Part shown: positions 17,174 to 25,741 of the stretch, piece by piece
How positions within the stretch are numbered: the stretch's first letter is position 1
Layout of the letters: every line of letters begins with the position of its first letter
Origin: Bog-756 sp052143895
GTDB taxonomy: Bacteria > Actinomycetota > Acidimicrobiia > Acidimicrobiales > RAAP-2
Length of the DNA: 64,000 bases
Direction of reading: 5' to 3'
Assembly: GCA_052143895.1 (NCBI GenBank)
Contig: JBKQRT010000022.1
Location: 1-64,000 of the forward strand
Translations under genes and position numbers: made by a program
Notes under the pieces: model-generated
Database searches by the model: none
Seen by the model: only the letters and a program-made list of their open reading frames with translations
What the model was told of the DNA's origin: nothing

Positions 17174-17815
17174 TCAGTCTGTCAGCCGCCCCGGGTGCGG
17201 CGCCCTCATGGCGCCGAGCACCATCTCGATCAGGTCGTCTACGAACCGGTCCTCTGGGAGAACCCGGTGCCGGTCACGATGGTCGAGGTGCCAGGCCCGG
17301 TCGGCCGCGGCCCGGCCGACGAACACGATGCAGATCTCCTGACGGGCCCGCCACAGATCGGCCGGCACGGTCGGGCACCGTTCGCGCAGCAGCGTCCACG
17401 CCTGGCGGCCAGCGGTCTGGTCCAGGGTGCGGCGCACCTCCGGGCTGAGGGGGCGCCGGCCGGCGGCCAGCTCGGAACCGATCTGCAGGTAGGCGCGCTC
17501 GCGCCAGCCGCGGGAGGCGAGCTCGGTCACCGGTCGTACGATGGCCGCGGCCACCGATTGCACGTCGCGCACCGACCGAGCCCGGGCCCGGTCCAGCAGC
17601 TCCCGCCGTCGCTCGGCGATCTCGGACACGTGGCGGGACAGCAGGGCGCAAAGGATCCCGTCCCGGGTGCCGAAGTGGTAGTGCACCGCCGAGGCGTTGC
17701 GCTGCCCGGCTCCGCGCACGATCTCGGCGGTGGACACGTTGTCGATGCCACGGGCGGCGAAGAGGCGGGCCGCCGAGTCCAGCAACAGGTCGCGCGTGGA
17801 TCGGGCGGGGTTCAT
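17174..17815 (-). CDS. TetR family transcriptional regulator
   Basis: A 213-residue regulator starting at ATG 17815. The N-terminal helix-turn-helix reads RDLLLDSAARLFAARG and HYHFGTRDGIL, the characteristic TetR pattern. The C-terminal ligand domain (about residues 70-213) is not diagnostic. TACTGT seven bases before the ATG suggests a leaderless transcript. It heads the cyclase/SnoaL operon and may sense that pathway's substrate. Two GTATAC palindromes about 155-190 bases upstream are candidate operators. Confidence 0.88.
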   Translation of the reverse strand: MNPARSTRDLLLDSAARLFAARGIDNVSTAEIVRGAGQRNASAVHYHFGTRDGILCALLSRHVSEIAERRRELLDRARARSVRDVQSVAAAIVRPVTELASRGWRERAYLQIGSELAAGRRPLSPEVRRTLDQTAGRQAWTLLRERCPTVPADLWRARQEICIVFVGRAAADRAWHLDHRDRHRVLPEDRFVDDLIEMVLGAMRAPHPGRLTD

Positions 17816-17971
17816 CGGGCCGACAGTAGCGGGGGCCCGCGGCCCGGCTCCGGACGCGGACCGGGCGACCTGTTGCTGGACTCGGACGTCGGCGACGGGG
17901 ATCCGCCAATCGATACAGACCCCCGGGGATCTGGCCAGGAGGCCGGGCGGCGTTCCTGTTCGGCAGATGCT

Positions 17972-18003
17972 GTATACGCTATATGCGTTTGGCGTACGTA
18001 TAC
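17972..18003. promoter_or_regulatory. Paired GTATAC palindromes upstream of the TetR gene
   Basis: GTATACG at 17972-17978 and CGTATAC at 17997-18003 form an inverted repeat with an 18-base spacer that also holds CGTACG. The segment is much more AT-rich than its surroundings and lies between the SDR at 18088 and the TetR gene. This is the arrangement expected for an autoregulated TetR operator with a promoter inside it. Confidence 0.5.
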
Positions 18004-18087
18004 GGTGTATGCCTAATTCGCAACACAAGGGAGAAGGCCCCGCCGGCGTCCGGGGGTCGGGCGGCGGGACCCCGGACGGCGACCCAG

Positions 18088-18939
18088 TTAGGGCCAGCCG
18101 GGCAGCAGGACGAGCTGGCGGCACAGGGGTTGGGCCTCGACCCACTGCCCGTTGCGCTCGGCGGCCTCCGGCGCGGTGACCAGCCAGGCGGTGACCGCCC
18201 CCACCACGTCAACCGGTGCGCCGGCGCCGGCGTCGAAGCCGAATTGGCCCATGTCGATGGCGATCCGCTCGGTGGCGATGAACCCGGGGCTCAGGTTGTA
18301 GGCGCGGATGCCGCGATCCTGCAGCTCGACGGCCACAATCCCGGCCAGCCGGTGCAGGGCGGCCTTGGAGGCGCCGTAGCCGAGGCCCCATCCACCCTGG
18401 CCGGCGGGTGCCGGAGGGTCGGTGGCCCCCGAGCTCGAGGCGAGGTTGACGATCACCCCGTCGCCCCACTCGACCATCTGGGGCAGGACCAGCTTGGACA
18501 GGATGACCGGGGCCATCACATTGGCCTGGAGATGGCGGTCGATGAGTTCGACCGGCGTGTCGAGCAGCTGGTCCATGTGCCCGGGCCCGACGTAGCGGCC
18601 GTTGTTGACCAGCACGTCGATCCGGCCCCAGCGCTCGAGCACGGTGGTCACCGCCGCCCCGAGGGAGGTCCGATCGAGCAGGTCGAGGTAGACGGGAAGG
18701 GCGCGACGCCCCACCTCCTCGACCACGGCGGCCGTCGAATCCAGCGAGCCGGGGAGCGGTCGGGTGTCGGACCTGGCCACCGTCGAGGAGTGCTCGCGGG
18801 CCTCCCCCTCGTGGAGGGTGCGGGCGCCCAGCGCCACGTCGAAGCCGGCCCGGGCCAGGTGCACGGCGATGCTCTTCCCGATCCCCCGGCTGGCCCCGGT
18901 GACCAGGGCGACGCCCCTAGCCTCGTTGTCGTCACTCAT
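18088..18939 (-). CDS. Short-chain dehydrogenase/reductase, atypical
   Basis: A 283-residue SDR with TGASRGIG near residue 15 and the catalytic YGASK. The structural motif reads VNNGRYVG rather than NNAG, and a 12-residue insertion (SGATDPPAPAGQ region) lies between the catalytic serine segment and the tyrosine. Both features occur in larger-loop SDRs acting on bulky substrates. It is transcribed towards the TetR gene, with about 270 bases between them containing the GTATAC pair, so it may be under the same regulator or separate. Substrate unknown. Confidence 0.82.
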   Translation of the reverse strand: MSDDNEARGVALVTGASRGIGKSIAVHLARAGFDVALGARTLHEGEAREHSSTVARSDTRPLPGSLDSTAAVVEEVGRRALPVYLDLLDRTSLGAAVTTVLERWGRIDVLVNNGRYVGPGHMDQLLDTPVELIDRHLQANVMAPVILSKLVLPQMVEWGDGVIVNLASSSGATDPPAPAGQGGWGLGYGASKAALHRLAGIVAVELQDRGIRAYNLSPGFIATERIAIDMGQFGFDAGAGAPVDVVGAVTAWLVTAPEAAERNGQWVEAQPLCRQLVLLPGWP

Positions 18940-19040
18940 GTCCGGCCATTCGCACGTCCGCCAGCGTAGGTGGGCCGCGCCCCGTTGGGTACCACGGGCC
19001 GCAGCACGAGCGACGATTCCACATCCTCTGCGGACAGTTG

Positions 19041-19510
19041 GCGTCTTCTGCTTCGGTGTCGCGCAGTTCTACGGTTCCACCGGCGGCGATCCTCCGGGCT
19101 TACCCCGTCGTCGGCATGACGACCAGGGCCGGGCGCGGCGAGTACTGGCTGGTCGACGTCAACGGCTCTGTGCTCGACTTCGGGAATGTCGCCGGCCAGG
19201 GACAGCTCGGATACGCCCCCGGCAGCTTCCTCAGCACGGTGATGGCCGGCAGCGCCAACAGCGGCCTACTGGCTGGCCAGCGCCAACGGCTACGTCTCCT
19301 CCTTCGGGGACGCCGCCCCTCTCGGATCGCCCTACGGCATGAGCCTCAACGGCCCCATCGTGGGCATCACGTCCACGGCCAGCGGCAACGGGTACTGATT
19401 GCAGGGTGCCGATGGGGGATCTTCCGCTACGGCGATGCGCCCTTCGAGGGCTCGATGCGAGAGCACCCGTCAACGCCCCGATGGTCGGCACCGCCTCGGT
19501 CAACAGCTAG
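19041..19510 (+). pseudogene. Fragment of a repeat-propeller protein (FSFGDA-type repeats)
   Basis: Three degenerate copies of an actinobacterial repeat can be read by changing frame. They are VFCFGVAQFYGSTGG, then VVGMTTRAGRGEYWLVDVNG with LDFGNVAGQG, then YWLASANGYVSSFGDAAPLG with PIVGITSTASGNGY, and finally GIFRYGDAPFEGS with PMVGTASVNS and a stop at 19508-19510. At least three frameshifts and one in-frame stop separate them. There is no start codon or signal peptide, so this is the 3' remnant of a larger, probably secreted repeat protein. Its stop shares a CTAG with the stop of the convergent sigma-factor gene. Confidence 0.65.
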
Positions 19511-20736
19511 GGACAGGACGGCGAGCGTGCGGCCCGCTCGAGGAGCAGGTCGCGCTCTCGTGCGTGCCGGGTCAGGGAGGCCGCCCGTTCGAACTCCGCA
19601 CGCGCCTCTCCCCGCGCCCGAGACGCACCAGCAGGTCCCCGCGGACACTCGGCAGCAGGTGGTAGTCGCGCAGCGCCGGTCCGCCAGCGCGTCCGCCAGT
19701 TCCAGCCCGGCCGCCGGACCCTCGGCCATCGAGACGGCGACGGCCCGGTTGAGCTCCACCACCGGGGACGGCGACATCGCCAGGAGCCGGGTGTACAGCG
19801 TGGCGATCGCCGCCCAGTCCGTGTCGTCGTACCGGACCGCCTGGGCGTGGTACGCGGCGATGGCGGCCTGTACGGAGTACGGGCCGTCACCCGCGCGGTG
19901 CAGGGCATCGATGCCGCGGCGGATCAGCAACCGGTTCCATCTGGCGCGGTTCTGGTCCGCGAGCAGCACCGGCTCGCCGTCGGGTCCGGCGCGTGCCGGG
20001 ATGCGAGAGGCCTGGAACTCCAGGAGAGCGGCCAGGCCGTGGACCTCGGGCTCCGCGGGCATGAGCCCTGCCAGGACGCGAACCAGGCGGAGCCCGGCCT
20101 TGCAGAGTGCCGGGCGCACCAGGTCGTCGCCAGCAGTGGCGGCGTAGCCCTCGTTGAACACGAGGTAGATGACCTCGAGCACCGACGAGAGGCGGGCCGC
20201 CCGATCGACCCGGTGGGGACCTCGAAGGGCCCCTCGGCCCGGGCCAGCGTCCGCTTGGCGCGGACGATGCCCTGGGCGACGGTCGGCTCGGAGGCGAGGA
20301 AGGCGCGGGCGATCTCCTCCGTCGTCAGGCCACCCACGAGCCGCAGAGTGAGCGCGATCCGGGCCTCCGGCGACAGCACGGGATGGCAGGCGGTGAAGAT
20401 CAGGCGCAGCAGGTCGTCGTCGATATCGTCGGCGTCCGCGGGCTCGGGAGGCGGCAGGTCGTCCAACGCCCGGCCGACCTCGGCCAGCTTGCGGGCATAG
20501 GTCTCCTTACGGCGTACGAGGTCGATGGCGCGGTGCTTGGCGGTGGCCATGAGCCAGGCGCTCGGATTGCGCGGGACACCGGAGGCCGGCCACGCGGCCA
20601 GCGCGGCGACGAGCGAGTCCTGTGCGAGCTCTTCGGCGATGCCTTCGTCCCACACGATGCGGGCCACACCGGCGACGATCCGGCCTGACTCGATACGGAA
20701 TACCGCCTCGACCGTCTCGGTCGCGCCCGATGCCAT
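19507..20736 (-). pseudogene. Frameshifted ECF sigma factor of the SigJ/DUF6596 type
   Basis: From ATG 20736 the N-terminal half is clean. Region 2 reads AELAQDSLVAALAAWP and NPSAWLMATAKHRAIDLVRR, and region 4 reads LTLRLVGGLTTEEIARAFL. Near 20200 the frame changes, and the family's C-terminal extension follows (VLEVIYLVFNEGY, IRRGIDALHRA, VVELNRAVAVSMAEGP). A second change near 19690 and a third near 19640 are needed to reach ALRDYHLLPSVRGDLL and EARAEFERAASLT before the stop at 19507. Intact relatives have about 410 residues, which the re-joined frames would give. It follows its usual partner, a YciI-domain gene. Either the sigma factor is dead or three single-base errors lie here. Confidence 0.75.
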
Positions 20737-20744
20737 CACCGCCG

Positions 20745-20776
20745 CCCATCACAGCAGTCGCCCATCACAGCAATCG
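20745..20776. repeat. Tandem 16-bp repeat at the sigma-factor translation start
   Basis: CCCATCACAGCAGTCG is followed directly by a copy differing at one base, and a third partial copy begins at 20777. On the minus strand each copy supplies GTGATGG, so the region just upstream of the sigma-factor ATG carries several start-like GTGATGG triplets. It lies in the 60-base gap after the YciI gene. Confidence 0.8.
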
Positions 20777-20802
20777 CCCATCGGTGGGGCAAGCGCCGTC
20801 GG

Positions 20803-21159
20803 TCAGCCCTCGACGATCTCGCGCACCTCGGCGGTGACCGTCCAGTCCTCGTCGTGGACCTGCAGGAACCGCTTGGTCCACTCGAGGGCCTCGGCCTTGT
20901 CCTTGGCCTGGAGGACGGCGTAGCCGCCGATGACCTCCTTGCTCTCGGTGAAGGGCCCGTCGGTGTAGCTGAGCGCGCCGTTGGACCAGGTGACCCGGGT
21001 GCCCTGGGCACTCGGGGTGAGCCCGGCCGTGTCGAGCATGACGCCGGCCTCGGTGATCTCGTCGAGGAGCGCGCCCACACGCTCCATCATCTCGGGGCTG
21101 GGTCCACCAGCGGGGGCGTTCTGCTCGTCGGCGTGGATGATGCTCAGGTAACGCTGTAT
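20803..21159 (-). CDS. YciI-domain protein, sigma-factor partner
   Basis: A YCII-type protein of about 118 residues: RYLSIIHADEQN at the N-terminus, LDTAGLTPSAQG and the family hallmark DGPFTESKEVIGGY. Such proteins are regularly encoded beside ECF sigma factors of the DUF6596 type, where they are thought to act as partners or sensors. A GAGGAG ribosome site is followed at normal spacing by ATA (21157-21159) exactly where relatives have their ATG. Longer in-frame starts reach back into the hydrolase gene and look wrong. ATA would be a very rare initiator, or a mutated or miscalled ATG. Confidence 0.8.
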   Translation of the reverse strand: MQRYLSIIHADEQNAPAGGPSPEMMERVGALLDEITEAGVMLDTAGLTPSAQGTRVTWSNGALSYTDGPFTESKEVIGGYAVLQAKDKAEALEWTKRFLQVHDEDWTVTAEVREIVEG

Positions 21160-21202
21160 GGCGACTCCTCGGTCTGAGGGCGGGGGCGGTCCGAGCCTCT
21201 CA

Positions 21203-22963
21203 TCACTTCGTCGAACGGGAAACAACCGGGTCGACAGCCACCTGGGATCTTTCCGGAAGGACGGTGAGTCCGTGCACGGCGGGCAGTGACACCGTGACGT
21301 GGGAGAAGTCGACCGAACCACCGAGCCGCGGGGTGACGTAGGCGACCGTGGTGGCCACCAGCTGGAGCTCGAGCGAGGTGCCGGTCCGGGCGGTGTAGCC
21401 GATCGCCTCCAGCGGGATGACGATCGTGTGCGTCCTGCCGTCCAGGGTGACGGGAACGGGAGTGATCTGGTTGTTGACCACGATGCCGGTGGTGGGATCG
21501 ACGAGCTGAGCGAAGACCCGCGTGGGTCGGTCCCCCGCCGCCACCGTTCCCGAGTACGTCAGCGACAACGTCGGAGCGCCGACCACGACGGCATCGCGGG
21601 TGATCGGTACGGTGATGTTCACCGCGTTGGATGCCGGTGCCGGGGTGACGGAGTAAGCGACCGCGTCGACGGCGTTGGACGCCGCGGGGTTGGGAGCGAC
21701 CGTCGGCGGGCCGGAGCCGCCGGCGGCGGTGAGCGCCAGGGTGCCCGAGCCGGAGGCCACCACCGGGGGGCCGCCGGGCAGCGGGTAGCCGGACGCGCCG
21801 TATGAGGTACCGTCCTGATCGACGAAGGCGAACCCCTTGAGCACGGCGACCGAGGAGTCCCCGGCCACGTAGTGCTGCATCCATGCCAGGGACAACGGCC
21901 CCACCTCGATGGCGGTACCCGGATCGGTCAGGCAGACGCCGTGGCCACCGCAGAACCAGGCCATCGAGACCATCGTCCCCTGCTTTGCGAGCGCCTCGTA
22001 GTTGGCGATCCCCTCGTCCAGGGTGAACAGGTCGTCGACCGTTCCTTGCAGGATCAGGGTCGGGACCTTCACCTTCGGGAGGAACTGGGCCGGTCCGCGG
22101 CTGTCGAAGAAGGCGGTGGCCTTGGGGTCGATGACGCCGGTGGTGTTCATCTCCGTGTCCGCCGTCAGGATTTCCGGATCGAGTGTGGCCGACGAGGCCA
22201 CGCCGGCCAGGATGTTGCTCCATCCGGCCTTCGGGGTCTGGCCCTTGTCCAGGCTGGTCCCCAACGAGTGCCAGGCGATGGTCGGTGCGATGGCGTCGAT
22301 GCGACAGTCCTGCTCGGCGGCGGCGAACTGGATTCCGCCGCCGTACGATTCACCCACCATCCCCACCCGGGGCACGCCCGGTCGGTCGAGGTCGACACCG
22401 GGCTGTTGTGCCACCCAGTTGATGATGCCAGACACGTCCCGGCCCTCGTGGGCCGGACTGTCGACCTCGGCGGCCCCGGTGGACTTCCCGAACCCACGCG
22501 GGTCCCAGGTGAGCACGTTGAAACCGCCCTGCCAGAGCTGCCCGATGCTCAGGGCACCCTGGACGGCGGCCCGCGAGGTGTCGGTGTCGCCGGACTGGCC
22601 CCACCCCGGACCCATGAGCACCGTCGGACGGGCCTGGCCGCCGGCCGACGGATCGGGGAACCAGTGGATGCGGATCCTCGTGCCGTCGAACGACGTCAGC
22701 TCGTAGTCGGACGGGGTCCCGCTCACCGGCGTCGCCGTGGTCGAGCGCCAGTTGCCCGGCGGCTGGCAGGTGACCGACGACGTGGCCGAGCCCGTCGGCG
22801 AAGCTGAGCTGGTCGATGACGAGCACGCGGCGAGGCCGCTGGCAGCGAGTACGAGCGCGACCATCGCCCACCGACCGGAGCCGACGCGCGCTCTCCGGTC
22901 GGACCCGACCGTGGCCGCACTCGACGCAGTCCTCCTCGTCACCGTCGTTCTCCCCCTTCGCAA
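21203..22963 (-). CDS. Secreted CocE/X-Pro-dipeptidyl-peptidase-like hydrolase lipoprotein
   Basis: A protein of up to 586 residues. After a basic N-terminus and a hydrophobic stretch, the lipobox LAAC (near residue 47) marks a lipoprotein signal, followed by a Ser-rich linker. The alpha/beta-hydrolase domain (about 95-370) holds the WDPRGFGKS oxyanion segment and the nucleophile elbow GESYGGG, with GTVDDLF and GGHG near the acid and histidine. The C-terminal 200 residues form a beta-rich jelly-roll-like domain like that of CocE/NonD-type peptidases and acyl esterases. It would cleave peptides or esters outside the membrane. An internal start closer to the signal peptide (around 22871) is possible. 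Confidence 0.82.
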   Translation of the reverse strand: MRRGRTTVTRRTASSAATVGSDRRARVGSGRWAMVALVLAASGLAACSSSTSSASPTGSATSSVTCQPPGNWRSTTATPVSGTPSDYELTSFDGTRIRIHWFPDPSAGGQARPTVLMGPGWGQSGDTDTSRAAVQGALSIGQLWQGGFNVLTWDPRGFGKSTGAAEVDSPAHEGRDVSGIINWVAQQPGVDLDRPGVPRVGMVGESYGGGIQFAAAEQDCRIDAIAPTIAWHSLGTSLDKGQTPKAGWSNILAGVASSATLDPEILTADTEMNTTGVIDPKATAFFDSRGPAQFLPKVKVPTLILQGTVDDLFTLDEGIANYEALAKQGTMVSMAWFCGGHGVCLTDPGTAIEVGPLSLAWMQHYVAGDSSVAVLKGFAFVDQDGTSYGASGYPLPGGPPVVASGSGTLALTAAGGSGPPTVAPNPAASNAVDAVAYSVTPAPASNAVNITVPITRDAVVVGAPTLSLTYSGTVAAGDRPTRVFAQLVDPTTGIVVNNQITPVPVTLDGRTHTIVIPLEAIGYTARTGTSLELQLVATTVAYVTPRLGGSVDFSHVTVSLPAVHGLTVLPERSQVAVDPVVSRSTK

Positions 22964-23082
22964 TGCCTCGTCGCCGCGCCGCGCCCGCGGACGAGGACCA
23001 CGCTAGGCGACGCGCTGGCGGCACTGCAGCCAGGGTTTGTGACGAGTACCGGGTCGGGGAGCGTGCGCTTCGTCCCTGGCCG

Positions 23083-23111
23083 TTGTCTGCAGGTGGCCCC
23101 CTCTCTATCCT
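23083..23111 (+). promoter_or_regulatory. Promoter of the DUF5996 gene
   Basis: TTGTCT at 23083-23088 and TATCCT at 23106-23111 are spaced by exactly 17 bases, matching a housekeeping -35/-10 promoter. Transcription would begin near 23118, about 25 bases before ATG 23143. The -10 box lies in the loop of a perfect inverted repeat. Confidence 0.55.
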
Positions 23112-23123
23112 GGGGCCACCTGC
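23089..23123. promoter_or_regulatory. Perfect 12-bp inverted repeat overlapping a promoter
   Basis: GCAGGTGGCCCC at 23089-23100 and GGGGCCACCTGC at 23112-23123 are exact complements separated by 11 bases. The repeat fills the -35/-10 spacer and runs past the predicted start of transcription, the classic position of a repressor operator. In RNA it could alternatively form a strong hairpin. Confidence 0.65.
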
Positions 23124-23142
23124 GCGATCAGGGGGTCAGGGA

Positions 23143-24141
23143 ATGGACGGTGGACCGGAGACGGCTCGAGCGGCCCCACGGGAGGCGTGGCCGTCCCTGT
23201 CCGCCGAGGAGTGGGAGCCGACCCGCACGACGCTGCAGCTCTGGACCCAGATCATCGGCAAGATCCGCCTGGCGCACTCGCCACTCCTCAACCAGTGGTG
23301 GAACGTGCCCCTGTACGTGACGGCCCGTGGGTTGTCGACCTCCCTGATGTGGGTCACCGACCGGCGCGGATTCGAGGTCGACTTCGATTTCGTGGATCAC
23401 GCACTCACCATCGCGGTATCCGACGGTGGCCGGCGCACCGTCGCCCTCGAGCCGCGGTCGGTGGCCGACTTCTACGCCGAGGTGATGGCCAGGCTCGGCG
23501 AGCTCGACATCCACCCGGCCATCTGGACCGTGCCGGTCGAGATGGCCGTCGACGTTCCCTTCGACGAGGACCACGTCCACGCCTCGTACGAGGCGGACCA
23601 GGTCGAACGGTTCTGGCAGCAGTTGATCAGCGCCAGCCACGTCTTCCAGGAGTTCCGGACGACGTTCGTGGGGAAGTCGAGCCCGGTGCACCTCTTCTGG
23701 GGAGCGCTTGATCTGGCCACGACGCGGTTTTCCGGTCGGGAGGCGCCACCCCACAGCGGTGGGGCACCGCACTGCGCCCCGCACGTCATGCTCGAGGCCT
23801 ACTCGCAGGAGGTGAGCAGCGCCGGCTACTGGCCCGGTGGCGGGCGTGAGGGGGCCTTCTACTCCTATGCCTACCCCGAGCCTGACGGCTATGCCGAGTC
23901 ACCGGTCACACCGACAGACGCCCACTACGACAGCGCCGTCGGAGAGTTCATCCTGCCGTACGAGGCCGTCCGAGCTGCAGATGACCCGCACGAGATCTTG
24001 CTCGGGTTCCTCCAGGCCAGCTATGAGGCGGCGGCCGACAGGGGCGCTTGGGACAGGGCCGTCCTCGAGCGGCAACCACCGACGTGGACCCGTAACCGGG
24101 TGGCGCTCCCCGGCCCGATGCTCCGGGACCTACCCGACTGA
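23143..24141 (+). CDS. DUF5996 family protein
   Basis: A 332-residue soluble protein matching the DUF5996 family by its opening TLQLWTQIIGKIRL, the NVPLYVTARG and FDFVDH segments and the ending TWTRNRVALPGPML. The biochemical role of the family is unknown. The ATG at 23143 is supported by the family start and the promoter just upstream. The gene stands alone, converges on a small membrane protein with nine bases between the stops, and has an operator-like palindrome over its promoter. Single-gene control of this kind suggests it responds to one signal. Confidence 0.82.
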   Translation: MDGGPETARAAPREAWPSLSAEEWEPTRTTLQLWTQIIGKIRLAHSPLLNQWWNVPLYVTARGLSTSLMWVTDRRGFEVDFDFVDHALTIAVSDGGRRTVALEPRSVADFYAEVMARLGELDIHPAIWTVPVEMAVDVPFDEDHVHASYEADQVERFWQQLISASHVFQEFRTTFVGKSSPVHLFWGALDLATTRFSGREAPPHSGGAPHCAPHVMLEAYSQEVSSAGYWPGGGREGAFYSYAYPEPDGYAESPVTPTDAHYDSAVGEFILPYEAVRAADDPHEILLGFLQASYEAAADRGAWDRAVLERQPPTWTRNRVALPGPMLRDLPD

Positions 24142-24150
24142 CGAGGAGGA

Positions 24151-24423
24151 TCAGTCCCGACGTAGATGCTCGGGGTCCCGCGCCTGGTGGAGGCCGAGTA
24201 CGGCGGTCAGCCCCCCGATGAAGGCGTAGAAGGACCACGGGAAGGCGACGCCGACCATGAGGGAGACCGCCAGAGCCAGGCCCCAGAACCCGAGGACCCC
24301 CGCTGCGACACGGATGAGGGTGGCCCACATCCAGCGCCTGGAAGCACGCCGGCGCTCGACCGGCCACGCCGGTTCGAGGACATCGTCCACGATTGGTCGG
24401 AGGTGTTCCTCGGAGATGGACAT
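24151..24423 (-). CDS. Small two-helix membrane protein
   Basis: A 90-residue protein with an acidic and basic cytosolic N-terminus (about 1-32), two hydrophobic helices (about 34-55 and 58-78) and a charged tail. The layout resembles the 2TM-domain proteins found with many regulators, but I cannot name a family with certainty. It is transcribed alone towards the DUF5996 gene. Confidence 0.6.
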   Translation of the reverse strand: MSISEEHLRPIVDDVLEPAWPVERRRASRRWMWATLIRVAAGVLGFWGLALAVSLMVGVAFPWSFYAFIGGLTAVLGLHQARDPEHLRRD

Positions 24424-24788
24424 GGGTACTCCCGATATCCCTTGTACCCCCCGACGACGGTCACGACAACCCCCTGCCCCTCCGCGTTCGGCGAGCCGGT
24501 GCTGGTCATCTGCCGTCCCGAGGAGCCGAAGGCGACGATCCTGGACCTCGGCTGCTCAAGTGCAGCCGGAGGGGCGCCGACAACAAGGGGCATGGACGCG
24601 CAGAAATCGGGTACGACCCGTCGGGTGGTCCGGCACCGAAGGACGATCGGTAGTCCGTCACGGTCGTGTCACATGCCACACAACATTCATTTTGGCTGTG
24701 CATGCGGGAGTCGTACTCTCGTGAGAATCCGCTGACGACCGGTGACCGGTCCGACGCACCAGACAGCCACCTGGTCGGAGGTAGGCGA
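24424..24788. other. Intergenic region with a possible promoter
   Basis: No frame in these 365 bases has convincing codon bias. TTGGCT followed after 16 bases by TACTCT near 24692-24719 could drive the zinc-ribbon gene at 24789. A short direct repeat (GACCGGT, twice) lies near 24737-24750. Confidence 0.35.
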
Positions 24789-24956
24789 ATGAGCGAACCC
24801 GAGGCATTCCGGATCTGTCCCTACTGTGGGTCGACCGAGATCCCGAAGCTGATCGTGCAGTCAGCACGGTTGTCCCCCAGCGGTTCGAGCTGGCGCTGTC
24901 GTGCGTGCGACCACGCCTGGTCGGACTCGGACCACCGGCTACTCGAGGCGTCCTGA
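24789..24956 (+). CDS. Small zinc-ribbon protein
   Basis: A 55-residue protein with two cysteine pairs, CPYCGS near residue 10 and CRACDH near residue 39, spaced as in a zinc ribbon. The start at ATG 24789 has an excellent ribosome site (GGAGGTAGGCGA). The rest is short and polar. It may bind nucleic acid or another protein; no specific function can be read. Confidence 0.65.
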   Translation: MSEPEAFRICPYCGSTEIPKLIVQSARLSPSGSSWRCRACDHAWSDSDHRLLEAS

Positions 24957-25059
24957 CGAGCAGCGGCCCGGGCCGGCGGACATCCGGGCCGACCGGTACC
25001 AAAGGGCTGGCCGCGGGTTGGGCGGATGCCACCGACTGCGGTGGTGTGGAGCCCATCCC

Positions 25060-25720
25060 TCAAGCGCGTCGGCTGTACCCACGAGCCATCGCGGTGACGA
25101 TCACGTCCTCGATGTGATCGCGCAGTACGTGCCGATCGGCCAGGATCAATCCGCGTGTGTCGATGGCCTCCAGCAGCTCGATCGTCACAATCCCGGGCCG
25201 GACGGCGAGGCGCCCCCGCGGTGGAAGGACCCGTGCGGTCCGCCGTCACCCCGTCGAGCTGCTCGCGGGCACGCTCTCGATCGCGTCGGTCGATCGGAAT
25301 CGGGCCGAGCGCACGCATGGCCGGCGCCAGAAGCGGAATCCCGAACAGGTCCGCGGCGGCGAGGAACCGGATCTCCGGCGTTGCCATCAACATGGCGGGG
25401 ATGTCCATCGGGCTCGCGTGCCTGGGGACGTACACCGCCGGCCCCATCGGGATGCTGCTCCGGCGCCGAGACACCTCGATCCGGTTACCGCACCATCGGG
25501 CGAAAGCGGCCGCCCCCCGACAGGCGATGCCTCGGCCCTTCCCCCGCCGGATGCGCTCGGACACGACGATGGACGGCAGAAGGGCGAGGAGCGAGACCAC
25601 GACCAGGACCCGGTTGAGCCGGGGCCGGAGCAGATGGCTCGTGGGGGACCTCGACGACGTGCCGGGCCGGTCGACCGATCCGTCGGACCGGCCTGGTCCG
25701 GCCGCCGCCGTCGACACCAT
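25060..25720 (-). pseudogene. 1-acylglycerol-3-phosphate acyltransferase-like gene with an internal deletion
   Basis: The N-terminal part is typical of a PlsC-type acyltransferase: a membrane segment (RVLVVVSLLALLPSIVV), then VPRHASPMDIPAML where the family has NHxxxxD, and GPIPIDRRDRERAREQL. The expected FPEGTRS block and the following strand are missing. In a different frame the C-terminus resumes as PGIVTIELLEAIDT and LRDHIEDVIVTAM, ending at 25060. About 60 residues are therefore deleted together with a frameshift. The NH of the first motif is also changed to RH. The gene cannot make an active enzyme. Confidence 0.7.
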
Positions 25721-25741
25721 GGTCAGGAGCGGCCGCGGCGA

